From NCBI RefSeq assembly GCF_002505485.1, contig NZ_DAVG01000082.1, forward strand, positions 1-64,000: a DNA stretch of 64,000 bases, written 5' to 3'. Both the position numbers and the translations under genes were made by a program. The DNA is from Methanosarcina sp. UBA5. Its GTDB lineage: Archaea > Halobacteriota > Methanosarcinia > Methanosarcinales > Methanosarcinaceae. The stretch's first letter is position 1. Every line of letters starts with the position of its first letter. Below, piece by piece: positions 52,563 to 62,010 of the stretch. The notes under the pieces were generated by a model. That model was not told the origin of the DNA. It saw nothing but the letters and a program-made list of their open reading frames with translations, and did not search any database.

Positions 52563-53228
52563 ATGCCTATAGATCGATTTGAAGAATATCTTGAAACTAT
52601 CCTCTACCTCATTAGAAAGAATCAGAGCCCTGCAAAAACCAAACAGATCTCTGAAGAACTAAATGTATCTCCGCCAAGCGTGACGGAAATGATAAAAAAG
52701 TTATGTTCTTCGGGACTTGTAGAATATACACCTTATCAGGGAGTTGAATTGACAGAAAAAGGAACTGACCAGGCTATCAGGATCAAAAGGAAACACCAGG
52801 TACTTGAAACGTTCCTGGTTGATGTCCTTGATTTCGATAGGAAGGAGGCTCATAAAGAAGCCTGCGAACTTGAGCATGCAGTCTCGGATGCCGTACTTGA
52901 AAAAATCTATGAACTTCTAGGAAGCCCCGAATATTGCCCTGATGGAAACCCTATCAACATTGATAAAAATAACATCAGACTAGAGGAAGAATTTATCCCA
53001 CTAGATGAAATGGAAGAAGGAAGTTCGGGCAAAGTTGTTCGGGTAACCCTTCCAAGAGAGACGAAAGAGCGCTTAACCTCTCTTGGTATTCTAACAGGCG
53101 AAGATATTGAAATCAGGCGCAAGCAAAAACAGGGCTGTATCTCGGTTATGGTGGTAGGATCAGAAATCGCTCTCGGAAAGGACATTGCAAAGAAGATATT
53201 CATAGCTCCGAAAAGCAAAAGCGTGTAA
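52563..53228 (+). CDS. DtxR/MntR-family iron- or manganese-dependent regulator
   Basis: The 221-residue protein has an N-terminal winged helix (IDRFEEYLETILYLIRKN ... NVSPPSVTEMIKKL), a metal-binding/dimerisation domain with ligands in KRKHQVLETFLVDVL and ACELEHAVSD, and a C-terminal SH3/FeoA-like domain (VVRVTLPRE ... ISVMVVGSEIALGKDIAKKI). ATG 52563 (MPIDRFEEYL) is the family-like start. ATG 52530 is also in frame. It is followed 48 nt later by feoB, so it likely controls Fe(II) uptake. Confidence 0.88.
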   Translation: MPIDRFEEYLETILYLIRKNQSPAKTKQISEELNVSPPSVTEMIKKLCSSGLVEYTPYQGVELTEKGTDQAIRIKRKHQVLETFLVDVLDFDRKEAHKEACELEHAVSDAVLEKIYELLGSPEYCPDGNPINIDKNNIRLEEEFIPLDEMEEGSSGKVVRVTLPRETKERLTSLGILTGEDIEIRRKQKQGCISVMVVGSEIALGKDIAKKIFIAPKSKSV

Positions 53229-53276
53229 AAGCGAAGAGAAGGCATATAACTGACATCGAACAGAAAAACCGGAGAC

Positions 53277-55256
53277 GTGATAGGGATTTCCAGCTCATGC
53301 TGTAATTCCGAAAGTGGAAGTAAGAGCAAAACTCCTTATGATTTGACAATTGCTTTCATAGGAAATCCAAGCGTTGGAAAAAGCGTTTTCTTCAGTAGAC
53401 TTACCGGAGTAGGTGTCGAGGTTTCGAATTATCCTGGGACGACAATTGCGCTTAAAAGGGGAATTGTAAAGGCTCGGGGAAAAACTATTGAAGTAGTTGA
53501 CTTACCAGGCATCTATTCTCTTGGAGTCACAAACGAAGATGAGAAAGTTACCAAGAGATTTCTGATTGAGGACCATCCAGATATAATTATCAATGTCCTT
53601 GATGCAAGCAGGCTTGAGAGAAACCTGTACCTGACTCTACAGCTCCTGGAACTCGATATTCCTATGGTCGTTGCGTTAAATCAAATGGATCTGGCTGCAG
53701 ACCTTGGGTTTCTCGTTGATACGGAAGGGCTATCCGAATTGCTTGGCCTTCCTGTAGTGCCAACGGTTGCAACCTGGGGGGTAGGGCTTGATGAGGTAAT
53801 GCTTGTAGCTCTTGCAGAACAGGGTAAAACCCAGGAGCATCACAGGGTAAAGTACAGCAAGTGGATCCAGCAAGCCCTTTACAGCCTGAACTATGCTTTT
53901 CCAAAAATCTCTCCAAGCGTAAAGGTTGCAGCTCTGCTAAATGATGCCGAGTTTGTAGAACTCTGCTGTATGCCGCCTGAGGCTGATGCCCTGCTCTCTT
54001 CTGCCAGGCGGCTAAGACAGAATCTGGAGATGGAACAGGGGATTTCGGTACCTGATACGGTTGCAAGAGATCTCTATGGGGAAGCCGGATATCTCGTGGA
54101 CAGCGTGGTTTCAAGGTTTGAACCTAAAAAAAAATTAAGGGATAGAATAGATGCCATCCTTACTTCCCCTAATTTCGGAATTGCAGTGCTCGTATCTGCC
54201 CTGCTCGTTACTTTCCTTCTTGTTTTCAGAGTAGGAGGCTTCCTTGAGACCTTGATTGTAAATGAAATTTTTGAGCCTCACGTGATCCTGCCTGCCGAAG
54301 CCGCAACCTCAGGCATGCCACCTATCCTGAAAAACCTGATCGTGTATTCTCTTCGGGGAGTAGAGGCCGGATTTGCAATTGCAATTCCGTATATTGCAGT
54401 CTTTTACGCCATTCTTTCCGTATTTGAGGATTCGGGTTATCTTACTAGGGCAGCTTTTCTGCTGGACAATCTTACGCATAAGCTTGGGCTTCACGGAAGA
54501 GCCGTGATACCGCTGGTTCTCGGCTTTGGCTGCAATGTCCCTGCAATTATGGCAGTGCATTCCCTTGGCACGCGGCGGGAAAAGAGGATAGCTTCCCTAC
54601 TTATATCTTTAATTCCCTGCTCTGCGCGGACCGTTATTATCCTGGGGCTTGTTGGAACTTTCGTAGGTTTCTGGCCTGCGGTTTCAATCTATGTTCTGGA
54701 GATTTTCATTATTGCCGGTATGGGCTTGATTCTGGGAAAGAGTCTGCCAGGTCAGAGGAGCGGCTTCATCATGGAAATGACCCCTCTCAGAAAGCCGGAA
54801 CTGAAATCTACCCTCAAAAAAACCTGGATGAAGAGCAGGGAGTTCCTGTACATTGCTTTTCCGCTTCTACTTGTTGGAAGCGCTTTTCTGGGGGTTGCCG
54901 ATGCTCTGGGCCTTCTTTCAATCTTCCAGGACTTTGTAGAACCTATATCCGTGGGCCTGCTGGGCCTTCCGGCATTTGCAGCTACTGCCCTGGTTTTTGG
55001 GATTCTCCGAAAGGAAATGGCGCTTCAGATTCTTGCCGTACTTGCAGGTACAGCCAATTTTGCAGCTGTAATGACACCTATCCAGATGTACCAATTTGCT
55101 GTAATTACGACCATCTATATGCCGTGTGTAGCAACGATTGCAGTACTAAAGCACGAACTCGGAACAAAGGATACGGCTTTGATAGTTATTTTCACCATAC
55201 TGCTGGCTCTTGGGATGGGTATCCTGATTCGGATTTTTGGGCCTTCTTTTCTTTGA
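53277..55256 (+). CDS. feoB: ferrous iron transporter FeoB
   Basis: Takes up Fe2+. The 659-residue protein starts with a G-protein domain: G1 GNPSVGKS at 29-36, switch region NYPGTT, G3 DLPGIYS, G4 NQMD. A helical spacer and about eight to ten transmembrane helices from residue 290 onward follow, with the Gate motifs GFGCNVPAIMAV and SLIPCSARTVII. It starts at GTG 53277 after GGAGAC. No separate feoA gene is present. The FeoA-like domain sits on the regulator upstream. Confidence 0.94.
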   Translation: MIGISSSCCNSESGSKSKTPYDLTIAFIGNPSVGKSVFFSRLTGVGVEVSNYPGTTIALKRGIVKARGKTIEVVDLPGIYSLGVTNEDEKVTKRFLIEDHPDIIINVLDASRLERNLYLTLQLLELDIPMVVALNQMDLAADLGFLVDTEGLSELLGLPVVPTVATWGVGLDEVMLVALAEQGKTQEHHRVKYSKWIQQALYSLNYAFPKISPSVKVAALLNDAEFVELCCMPPEADALLSSARRLRQNLEMEQGISVPDTVARDLYGEAGYLVDSVVSRFEPKKKLRDRIDAILTSPNFGIAVLVSALLVTFLLVFRVGGFLETLIVNEIFEPHVILPAEAATSGMPPILKNLIVYSLRGVEAGFAIAIPYIAVFYAILSVFEDSGYLTRAAFLLDNLTHKLGLHGRAVIPLVLGFGCNVPAIMAVHSLGTRREKRIASLLISLIPCSARTVIILGLVGTFVGFWPAVSIYVLEIFIIAGMGLILGKSLPGQRSGFIMEMTPLRKPELKSTLKKTWMKSREFLYIAFPLLLVGSAFLGVADALGLLSIFQDFVEPISVGLLGLPAFAATALVFGILRKEMALQILAVLAGTANFAAVMTPIQMYQFAVITTIYMPCVATIAVLKHELGTKDTALIVIFTILLALGMGILIRIFGPSFL

Positions 55257-55476
55257 TTTCTTTTTCCTGTTTTTATACTCTATTGCAGATTTTCTTGCCC
55301 TGACTTGCCTCAAAAAGTAACTATCTTTTTTTAAGGTCATCTGGATCATTATATGAAAGGCAAGTTTCTTTATGTCAGGCATAACATTTATATATTGATA
55401 AGGTTGTTTTGTTCTTTTCAAAATATTCTGCCTTTACCGCAAATTATTAATATTTGATACATCGTGTTTACTCCCG

Positions 55477-55716
55477 ATGACCCGAATTACCACTCACTTA
55501 CACAAAAACGTGTTGAGTGTTATTATGGATATAATTGAAATGGATCATTTCCGCGAGCCTGAACTTGACGAGGTTCAACTTTTCCTTGAAACCGCAGGAA
55601 CTCACGGTTCCGTTGTTGATCAAACTGCTGCGGAAATGGACTGTACCTCCTCCAAAATCCAATCAAGGGAGAGTGTACTGGTCGATTTTGAGGGCTCCAT
55701 TTCATCCATTAACTAA
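55477..55716 (+). CDS. possible small acidic protein of unknown function, leaderless
   Basis: A 79-residue frame with balanced codon use and acidic composition (MDIIEMDHFREPELDEVQLF). It has no recognised domain. A TATA-like ATTATTAATA at about 55442-55452 lies 27-30 bp upstream of ATG 55477 and no ribosome site is present, as expected for a leaderless archaeal message. It could be chance. An overlapping minus-strand frame is weaker. Confidence 0.45.
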   Translation: MTRITTHLHKNVLSVIMDIIEMDHFREPELDEVQLFLETAGTHGSVVDQTAAEMDCTSSKIQSRESVLVDFEGSISSIN

Positions 55717-56370
55717 CACTTCATTTCAAAAATTTTACCCCCTTCTTGAAATCCAACTCTTTAACTCCTTATGTTTTAGAGTTAAGCTTGGGTTTCATTC
55801 CCCTATTTTGTAGTATTATCGATCTTTTTATCTGGACTTGCCTGTGAATCTACCTGGGATTTGACTATTATTCTCGCTCGATTTGCTCAGGAATGAAAGA
55901 TGTGCACAGGTATCTCTTATTTATTGTTTTTTATAACGGATATATCGAAAATTATTTATCAAAATTCATATTCGATTTATTTCCCTTTGTTTCCTAATTC
56001 TCTTTTATTCCCTGATTCTCCTTTGTTCTGTAATTCCCTTTTATTTCCTCTGTTATTTTTCTGGAAGGCAATTTTCATTTCAGGAAACTTTTTCTTTCGA
56101 CATTCCTGTATATCCAGCCCGATTTGCAGAATATTTCGACAAAGATAAAATAAAAAGATTTTTGTTCCTCTTTATTAAGAGTTATGTAAGGCAGGAAAAA
56201 ACTATCGATTACCATATATATTTAAAGTAAGATTACATGTACTTTGTATATATTATTCAAATTCCTATGATCTAATCAATTTAATTATAATTGCGCTGAT
56301 CTGCCTTGTCACCAGAGAATTCCAGGCAGTCAGGAAATCGGAACCCGAATTCATCATAAGAGGTACTTTT
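55717..56370. other. pyrimidine-rich intergenic region
   Basis: Around 55980-56065 the DNA consists of degenerate 15-18-bp units such as TTCCCTGATTCTCC and TTCCCTTTTATTTCC. I see no gene. The ribosome site GAGGT for the next gene lies at 56361-56365. Confidence 0.45.
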
Positions 56371-57372
56371 ATGAGAACTGGACAGAGGGACGTGCATAAT
56401 ACACCGCTTAAAAGGCGACTATCGATAACCTATGAGGAGCTTGAGACTCTCAAGAAATCAATTAAGGTTTCGGTTCTCAATGAACTGCGGGCCGAAATGG
56501 AAAACGTTTCCGATCAGGACTCCATCAAGGATCTTGTCCTCTCCGAAATCAGGACAGAGCTTATGGGAATCCCTAACCCTGCCTTACTCAAGGCTTCAAT
56601 CTTAAATGAATTAAGAACGGAATTGAAAGCCTCAGGGGAAAATGATCCAGAAGCGACTGACCGGAAGCTGAGGGAACTTGCAGGCATTCAGGATGGGCTT
56701 GTCCGCGAATTGCTTGACCAGAAAACGCTTATAAAGAAATTGGAGACGCAGATAGGAAATCTCGCTAAACAACTGGAGGATGCGAAAAAGACTGCTCCGG
56801 TTGCTCCACCTTCTGTTGTGCCACCTTCTATTACTCTGACTCTTCCTGAAGACCCTCTGAACCTTCCACCTCTTTCCAGAAAAGCCAAACCAAGACCTGA
56901 GTTCATAAAAGAAAAACCGGCATACAGACTGGGCCAATTCAAGGAAGCCCCTGCCTCCCTGCCAGGTACAGGCGCAAAGGTTCAGCTGAAGCTCAGAGAG
57001 GTTGAGCCGGCAGAACTTGATAGAGAAGAAGCTGAAAATAAGTGTGAATATATTATTGCAGAAAGTGGCGATAGAAGAGGGATTAGAGGCACTGTTAGAC
57101 AGGGACCGTCGATTAGAGAACCTGCCAGACAACAATCATCGATCAGAACACAATTCAGGCAGCACCCTCCAGGCCCATCGTTACCTGAAAGGCAGCCTTC
57201 TGCTGTTAAAGCGGGCCCTATGAAACCCCAACCTGCAGATGATTATAAATGTGAATATATAATCGCCGAGAGACCTTCGAAAAAGCATTTCATAGAAGAG
57301 TGCGTGGACGTGCGGGAAAAAGAAGATGCAGAGGTTATCACATGTAGCCGGAAAAATTCTCGGGTGAAATAA
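56371..57372 (+). CDS. coiled-coil protein of unknown function preceding smc
   Basis: The 333-residue protein has helical, heptad-like segments in the first 140 residues (including a repeated VLNELRAEM / LSEIRTELM / ILNELRTELK unit), a Pro-rich linker (about 145-165), and a basic Arg/Gln/Pro-rich second half. The motif KCEYIIAE occurs twice in the second half. No known family. It ends 52 nt before smc on the same strand, so it may be co-transcribed with the SMC complex genes and act with them. Confidence 0.75.
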   Translation: MRTGQRDVHNTPLKRRLSITYEELETLKKSIKVSVLNELRAEMENVSDQDSIKDLVLSEIRTELMGIPNPALLKASILNELRTELKASGENDPEATDRKLRELAGIQDGLVRELLDQKTLIKKLETQIGNLAKQLEDAKKTAPVAPPSVVPPSITLTLPEDPLNLPPLSRKAKPRPEFIKEKPAYRLGQFKEAPASLPGTGAKVQLKLREVEPAELDREEAENKCEYIIAESGDRRGIRGTVRQGPSIREPARQQSSIRTQFRQHPPGPSLPERQPSAVKAGPMKPQPADDYKCEYIIAERPSKKHFIEECVDVREKEDAEVITCSRKNSRVK

Positions 57373-57424
57373 AGCTTAAAAAGACAGAAACTTTCTCAAA
57401 AACGTAAAATTACAGAGGCATTCT

Positions 57425-60400
57425 GTGTATATAAAAGAGATTGAATTTGTTAATTTTAAGTCTTTCGGAAAAAAAGTAAAGATTCCCTTTTATAACGACT
57501 TTACTACTATTTCGGGTCCGAACGGGAGTGGGAAGTCTAACATAATAGACGGGATTCTTTTTGCACTCGGGCTCACAAGTTCAAGGACTCTTCGCGCTGA
57601 AAAACTTACCGATCTAATTTACAATGGCGATGCGTTAAAAAAGCCTGATTTTGCTCAGGTTACGATCCGTTTTGACAACTCTGACCATAAGTTACCTCTG
57701 GAGCTTGATGAGATTGAAGTTTCAAGAAAAGTTCGGCGGACAAAAAGCGGGTACTACAGCTATTTTTATTTCAATGGAAAAGCCGTAAGTCTTGGAGAAA
57801 TCCATTCTCAGCTTGCAAAAGCCGGGATAACACCTGAAGGTTACAATGTGGTTATGCAGGGAGATGTTACACAGATTATCTCCATGACCTCTGTAGAAAG
57901 AAGAAAGATTATAGACGAAATCGCAGGGGTTGCAGAATTTGATGAACGCAAGCAAAAAGCGCTTGGGGAGCTCGAGGTTGTAAGGCAGCAAATCGAGCGC
58001 GTAGATATAATTCTTGAAGAAGTACGCACTCAGCTAGGAAAACTTGCAGGGGAACGCGACCAGGCCTTAGAATACCAGGCGCTTAAGACTGAAAAAGTAA
58101 AATTTGAAGGATATCTCCTGCTTTCCAAACTCAAAGACGCAAGAGTTGAACTGCAGAATGTGAATAAGGAACTTGCAGGCAAAGAAGAACATCTTGAAAA
58201 AGTCCAGCTCCTCCTGAACGAAAGAATGAAGGAACTTCAGGCTCTTGAAGAAAACCTCGAAAAGCTTTCGGTTGAAATCCAAAAAAAAGGAGAGGATGAA
58301 CAGCTTCAGGTTAAGAGGGAGATCGAAGAAACTAAGGGAGAAATTTCTCGCTGCGTAGATAGTATCGAGCTTTCGGAATCCGAACTTGAGGAAGCTGATT
58401 CACGGCGCAGGAAAGCCTTTGTAGAGATCGATTCCACCAAGGGCAAGGTCAGAGAACTCGAAGAAAAAATTGAAGCCGAAAACCTGAGAAAAGAAAGCAT
58501 TTCTTCAGAGCTTTCCGAGCGCAAAACCGAGCGCATGCTGCTTCAGAGCAAGATTGCGGATGTGGATGCAAAATTTGCTGCCACACGAGACGAGCTCATG
58601 GCTGCCAGGAAGAAGCTTGAAGATGTAAAAAACGAGAAAAACGAGCTAATACGAACTGAGGATCGGCTCCTTGATACCCTTCGGAGAAAATCTTCGGAAC
58701 TCCGGGAGATAGAAAACCAGATCCAGGATGCTGAAGCCGCGGTTGCTACTTCTGACAGTGATACGCTTTCTGTAAGGTACGAGCTTGAAAAGCTTTCCGA
58801 AAATCTTGAATCCCTTATCCGGGACCGTGATGATATTGAAAGCAGCCATTTCAGGATAAAAGAAGATCTCAGGAAACTTGAGAGCAGGCTTCACGGCCTC
58901 CAGCAGGAATACACAATCACGGAGGCGAGAGTGCGGGCATCGGAACAGGGCGGAAGCTATTCCAGAGCTGTGGAGATGGTAATAGGAGCTGCAAGGCAGG
59001 AAGACCTTTTCGGAATTCGTGGAACCATTGCCCAGCTTGGAAGAGTGGACAGGCAATACGCAACAGCTCTGGAGATTGCTGCAGGAAATCGGATGCAGGC
59101 TATTGTCGTTGATACGGATGCCGATGCTGCCGAAGCAATCGACTACCTGAAGCGCAGAAAAGGAGGAAGAGCTACCTTCCTACCTCTCAACAAACTGAAA
59201 GAGCCAAGACGGCTTGAAAATCTGAGTTATGAAAACGGAGTAATAGGATACGCAATTGACCTTATTAAGTTTGATTCCGGTTTTGAGCCTGCTTTTTGGT
59301 ATGTTTTCCAGGATACCCTTGTTATGGAAAACCTTGCAAGCGCCCGCCACCTTATGGGAAAGGCAAGAATGGTAACCCTTGAAGGCGAACTTCTGGAAAA
59401 GAGCGGAGCAATGGTAGGAGGGTCAGTCTCCTCTAAATCGGGGGCTTCTTTTGCGGCTGCAGAAAAAGATAAACTGCTTGAAATTGCAGAGGAGATCAAA
59501 TCCCTAGATACAAGCCGGAATGCAGCCATAAGCAAGCAGGACAGCATTGAAAGCCATCTTTTCGAGCTGAGCCGAAAAATTCGGGACTGTGAAGCTACAA
59601 TCTCACGAAAAGAGCATCAGCTTGAGGAAATTGCAGGCAGGGAAGCAAAACTTGCTGAACTTCTCGAATCCAAACAGGCCGACCTTAAAGCAATTGAGGA
59701 GTCCAGAACCGAACTTGGGGGTGAAATGGAAAAGGTATCTGCGAAAAAGACCGACAAGGAAAAGGCAGTATCCGAACTTGAGGTGCAGATCTCCGGACTT
59801 GAAGCAAAACTTGCGGATTCTCCTCTGCCTGAAATCAATAAAAAGATAGAATTCGTTGACGAGGAACTCCGCAGGCTGGATGGTCGAATCCGGGATACTG
59901 AAGCCACATTGAATGCCCTGCAGCTTGAAAAAGAGTATGCCGAACAGAAAATTGCCGAAGCAAAGGAACTTATCAGGGAACTTGATGAGAAGAAAGCTTC
60001 AAGACTGGAGAAAGTGAACTCTCTGAAGATAAAAATAAAGGAATTTGAGGAAAAACTTGAGGAAAAGAAAGCCAGAGAGGTTGAACTTTCGGACGAGCTG
60101 CTAGGGCTCCAGCAAGAACGGGAAAAGGTTCAGGCCGAACACAATGCGGTCAAGCGCAGGGTAGGTATTGCTTCAACCACGCTTGAAAAGGCAAAGCAGC
60201 AGGTGCTTACGCTCACGGCTACGAAAAATGCGCTTTTTGATCAGGAAAAGCAATTTGTTGAAGAAATCCTGAAAAGAGGCATAGAGGAGACTGATGAGGT
60301 TCCAAATTATGAAACTGTTTACATGCGGATTCAGGCAATCGATGAAGCCCTAAGGCGTCTTGAGCCCGTTAATATGCGAGCAATTGACGAGTATAATGAA

Positions 60401-60952
60401 GTAGAACTAAGGCTTTCGGATTTGCAGGGAAAGCGTGACACTCTCTTTACCGAGAGAGAGCAGCTCCTTGAGCGCATCGAACAGTATGAGTATTTGAAGC
60501 GAGATGCCTTTATGGAAGCTTATACAAGCATTAATGCCAACTTCAAAGAGATTTTCCATGAGCTTTCCGACGGGATGGGTGAACTCTTGCTTGATGACCC
60601 TGATGACCCTTTTGCAGGAGGAATGACGCTTCGGGCACAGCCAAAAGAAAAAACTCTCCAGAGAATCGAGGCGATGTCCGGTGGAGAAAAAAGCCTTACC
60701 GCACTTGCTTTCATTTTTGCGATCCAGCAATATCGTCCTGCTCCCTTCTATGCTTTTGATGAAATTGATATGTTTCTGGACGGGTGGAACGTCGAAAGGG
60801 TTTCAAGGCGCGTTAAAACCTCAGGATCAAAAGTCCAGTTTATTGTTGTTTCCTTAAGAAAACCTATGATCCAGGCCGCATCCAGAACAATAGGGGTTAC
60901 AATGCAGGAAAATAACCTCACAAGCATTACCGGAGTGAAACTTAATGGCTGA
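57425..60952 (+). CDS. smc: chromosome segregation/condensation ATPase SMC
   Basis: Chromosome-organising ATPase of 1175 residues. It has Walker A GPNGSGKSN at 31-39, two long coiled coils with a hinge domain between (about 510-670), the ABC signature MSGGEKSLTALAF at 1084, and Walker B FDEID with the catalytic pair Asp1112-Glu1113. It begins at GTG 57425 with AGAGG upstream. It overlaps scpA by 8 bp and is the centre of an smc-scpA-scpB operon. Confidence 0.96.
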   Translation: MYIKEIEFVNFKSFGKKVKIPFYNDFTTISGPNGSGKSNIIDGILFALGLTSSRTLRAEKLTDLIYNGDALKKPDFAQVTIRFDNSDHKLPLELDEIEVSRKVRRTKSGYYSYFYFNGKAVSLGEIHSQLAKAGITPEGYNVVMQGDVTQIISMTSVERRKIIDEIAGVAEFDERKQKALGELEVVRQQIERVDIILEEVRTQLGKLAGERDQALEYQALKTEKVKFEGYLLLSKLKDARVELQNVNKELAGKEEHLEKVQLLLNERMKELQALEENLEKLSVEIQKKGEDEQLQVKREIEETKGEISRCVDSIELSESELEEADSRRRKAFVEIDSTKGKVRELEEKIEAENLRKESISSELSERKTERMLLQSKIADVDAKFAATRDELMAARKKLEDVKNEKNELIRTEDRLLDTLRRKSSELREIENQIQDAEAAVATSDSDTLSVRYELEKLSENLESLIRDRDDIESSHFRIKEDLRKLESRLHGLQQEYTITEARVRASEQGGSYSRAVEMVIGAARQEDLFGIRGTIAQLGRVDRQYATALEIAAGNRMQAIVVDTDADAAEAIDYLKRRKGGRATFLPLNKLKEPRRLENLSYENGVIGYAIDLIKFDSGFEPAFWYVFQDTLVMENLASARHLMGKARMVTLEGELLEKSGAMVGGSVSSKSGASFAAAEKDKLLEIAEEIKSLDTSRNAAISKQDSIESHLFELSRKIRDCEATISRKEHQLEEIAGREAKLAELLESKQADLKAIEESRTELGGEMEKVSAKKTDKEKAVSELEVQISGLEAKLADSPLPEINKKIEFVDEELRRLDGRIRDTEATLNALQLEKEYAEQKIAEAKELIRELDEKKASRLEKVNSLKIKIKEFEEKLEEKKAREVELSDELLGLQQEREKVQAEHNAVKRRVGIASTTLEKAKQQVLTLTATKNALFDQEKQFVEEILKRGIEETDEVPNYETVYMRIQAIDEALRRLEPVNMRAIDEYNEVELRLSDLQGKRDTLFTEREQLLERIEQYEYLKRDAFMEAYTSINANFKEIFHELSDGMGELLLDDPDDPFAGGMTLRAQPKEKTLQRIEAMSGGEKSLTALAFIFAIQQYRPAPFYAFDEIDMFLDGWNVERVSRRVKTSGSKVQFIVVSLRKPMIQAASRTIGVTMQENNLTSITGVKLNG

Positions 60953-61964
60953 GCTTATGGATAACATGGGGGCAGCGCTTGAAGTTCCTCGTCTTCAAGC
61001 TCGTACGGTTTCTGAATCCGGGGAAAACAAGTCTCTTTTTGAGGAATCCGAAACTTATGGATTTCCAGTTACTCTTCCATGCCTTGGAATTGATTGGAAT
61101 CAGCTTGATATTTCTGAGTTTGAGACTACCGAACCCCTGGGCATATTGGTTGAACTTGCGCGGGGAGGAAAAATCGATCCCTGGGATATAGACATCGTAC
61201 AGCTTACTGACAGTTTTCTGGGAAGGGTGGAAGAGCTAAAGCAGATGGACCTTAGAATTTCTTCAAGGACGCTTCTTTATTCTGCGATTCTCCTGCGCAT
61301 GAAATCCTCGGAAATCCTCAATGTAGAAGAGGAAGAGGGTGAAGCATTTGATCCGGATTTTCCTGACGATCCCGATTTCCCTGAGCCTGCGGAGTTTCCT
61401 GTCCCGAAGCTTCCTGTTCGCCGTGTTTCTACAAGACCGGTCACACTCAATGAACTGATTCTTGAACTCAAGAAAGCCGAAAAATGCATCTCAAGAAAAA
61501 ATGAAAAAAAAGCCAGCCAGGTTTCAGAAGAATCTGATCCTCGACCCAAACTTACTACCGGGGATGTGCTGGGCATTGCACATGATGAAGCCATCAGCTC
61601 GCGGTTATCCCTGATGTGGGAAAGGCTTGCCGAACTATTTACGAAGCAGTCTGTAGTGGTTTTTTCGAGTTTACTGGAAAGAAGCGAAGACAGGATTATG
61701 GATTATCTTTCTCTTCTTTTCCTTGCCTCAAGCAGGAAGATCTGGCTTTTTCAGAACGAACTTTTCGAGGAATTATATATCTATCCGGGAGAAGAATCCG
61801 GCTTCTCCACCGAGGCAAATCCATCCCTTTTCCATGAAATGTTAACAAAATCAAAAGCTGAACTTTTGAAATCCGAAATTAATGGTTCTTCAGGACTGGA
61901 TTCGGCAGAGGAGATTTCTCCGCATGAAAACCCGGCTGAGGAGCCTGAGTTAACCGTAACTTAA
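60945..61964 (+). CDS. scpA: segregation and condensation protein A (kleisin)
   Basis: Kleisin subunit that bridges the SMC heads, 339 residues. The ScpA-like region PLGILVELARGGKIDPWDIDIV and the following helical segments are clear. An extra N-terminal tail (about 45 residues) and an acidic Pro-rich insert with repeated DPDFPD-type units (about 130-155) set it apart from short bacterial ScpA. The C-terminal winged-helix part follows TLNELILELKKAEK. It overlaps the end of smc, indicating translational coupling. Confidence 0.9.
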   Translation: MAELMDNMGAALEVPRLQARTVSESGENKSLFEESETYGFPVTLPCLGIDWNQLDISEFETTEPLGILVELARGGKIDPWDIDIVQLTDSFLGRVEELKQMDLRISSRTLLYSAILLRMKSSEILNVEEEEGEAFDPDFPDDPDFPEPAEFPVPKLPVRRVSTRPVTLNELILELKKAEKCISRKNEKKASQVSEESDPRPKLTTGDVLGIAHDEAISSRLSLMWERLAELFTKQSVVVFSSLLERSEDRIMDYLSLLFLASSRKIWLFQNELFEELYIYPGEESGFSTEANPSLFHEMLTKSKAELLKSEINGSSGLDSAEEISPHENPAEEPELTVT

Positions 61965-62010
61965 ATATTAAATTTATACTTTGAACATTCTTTTTCTGGA
62001 AGTGAGATTT

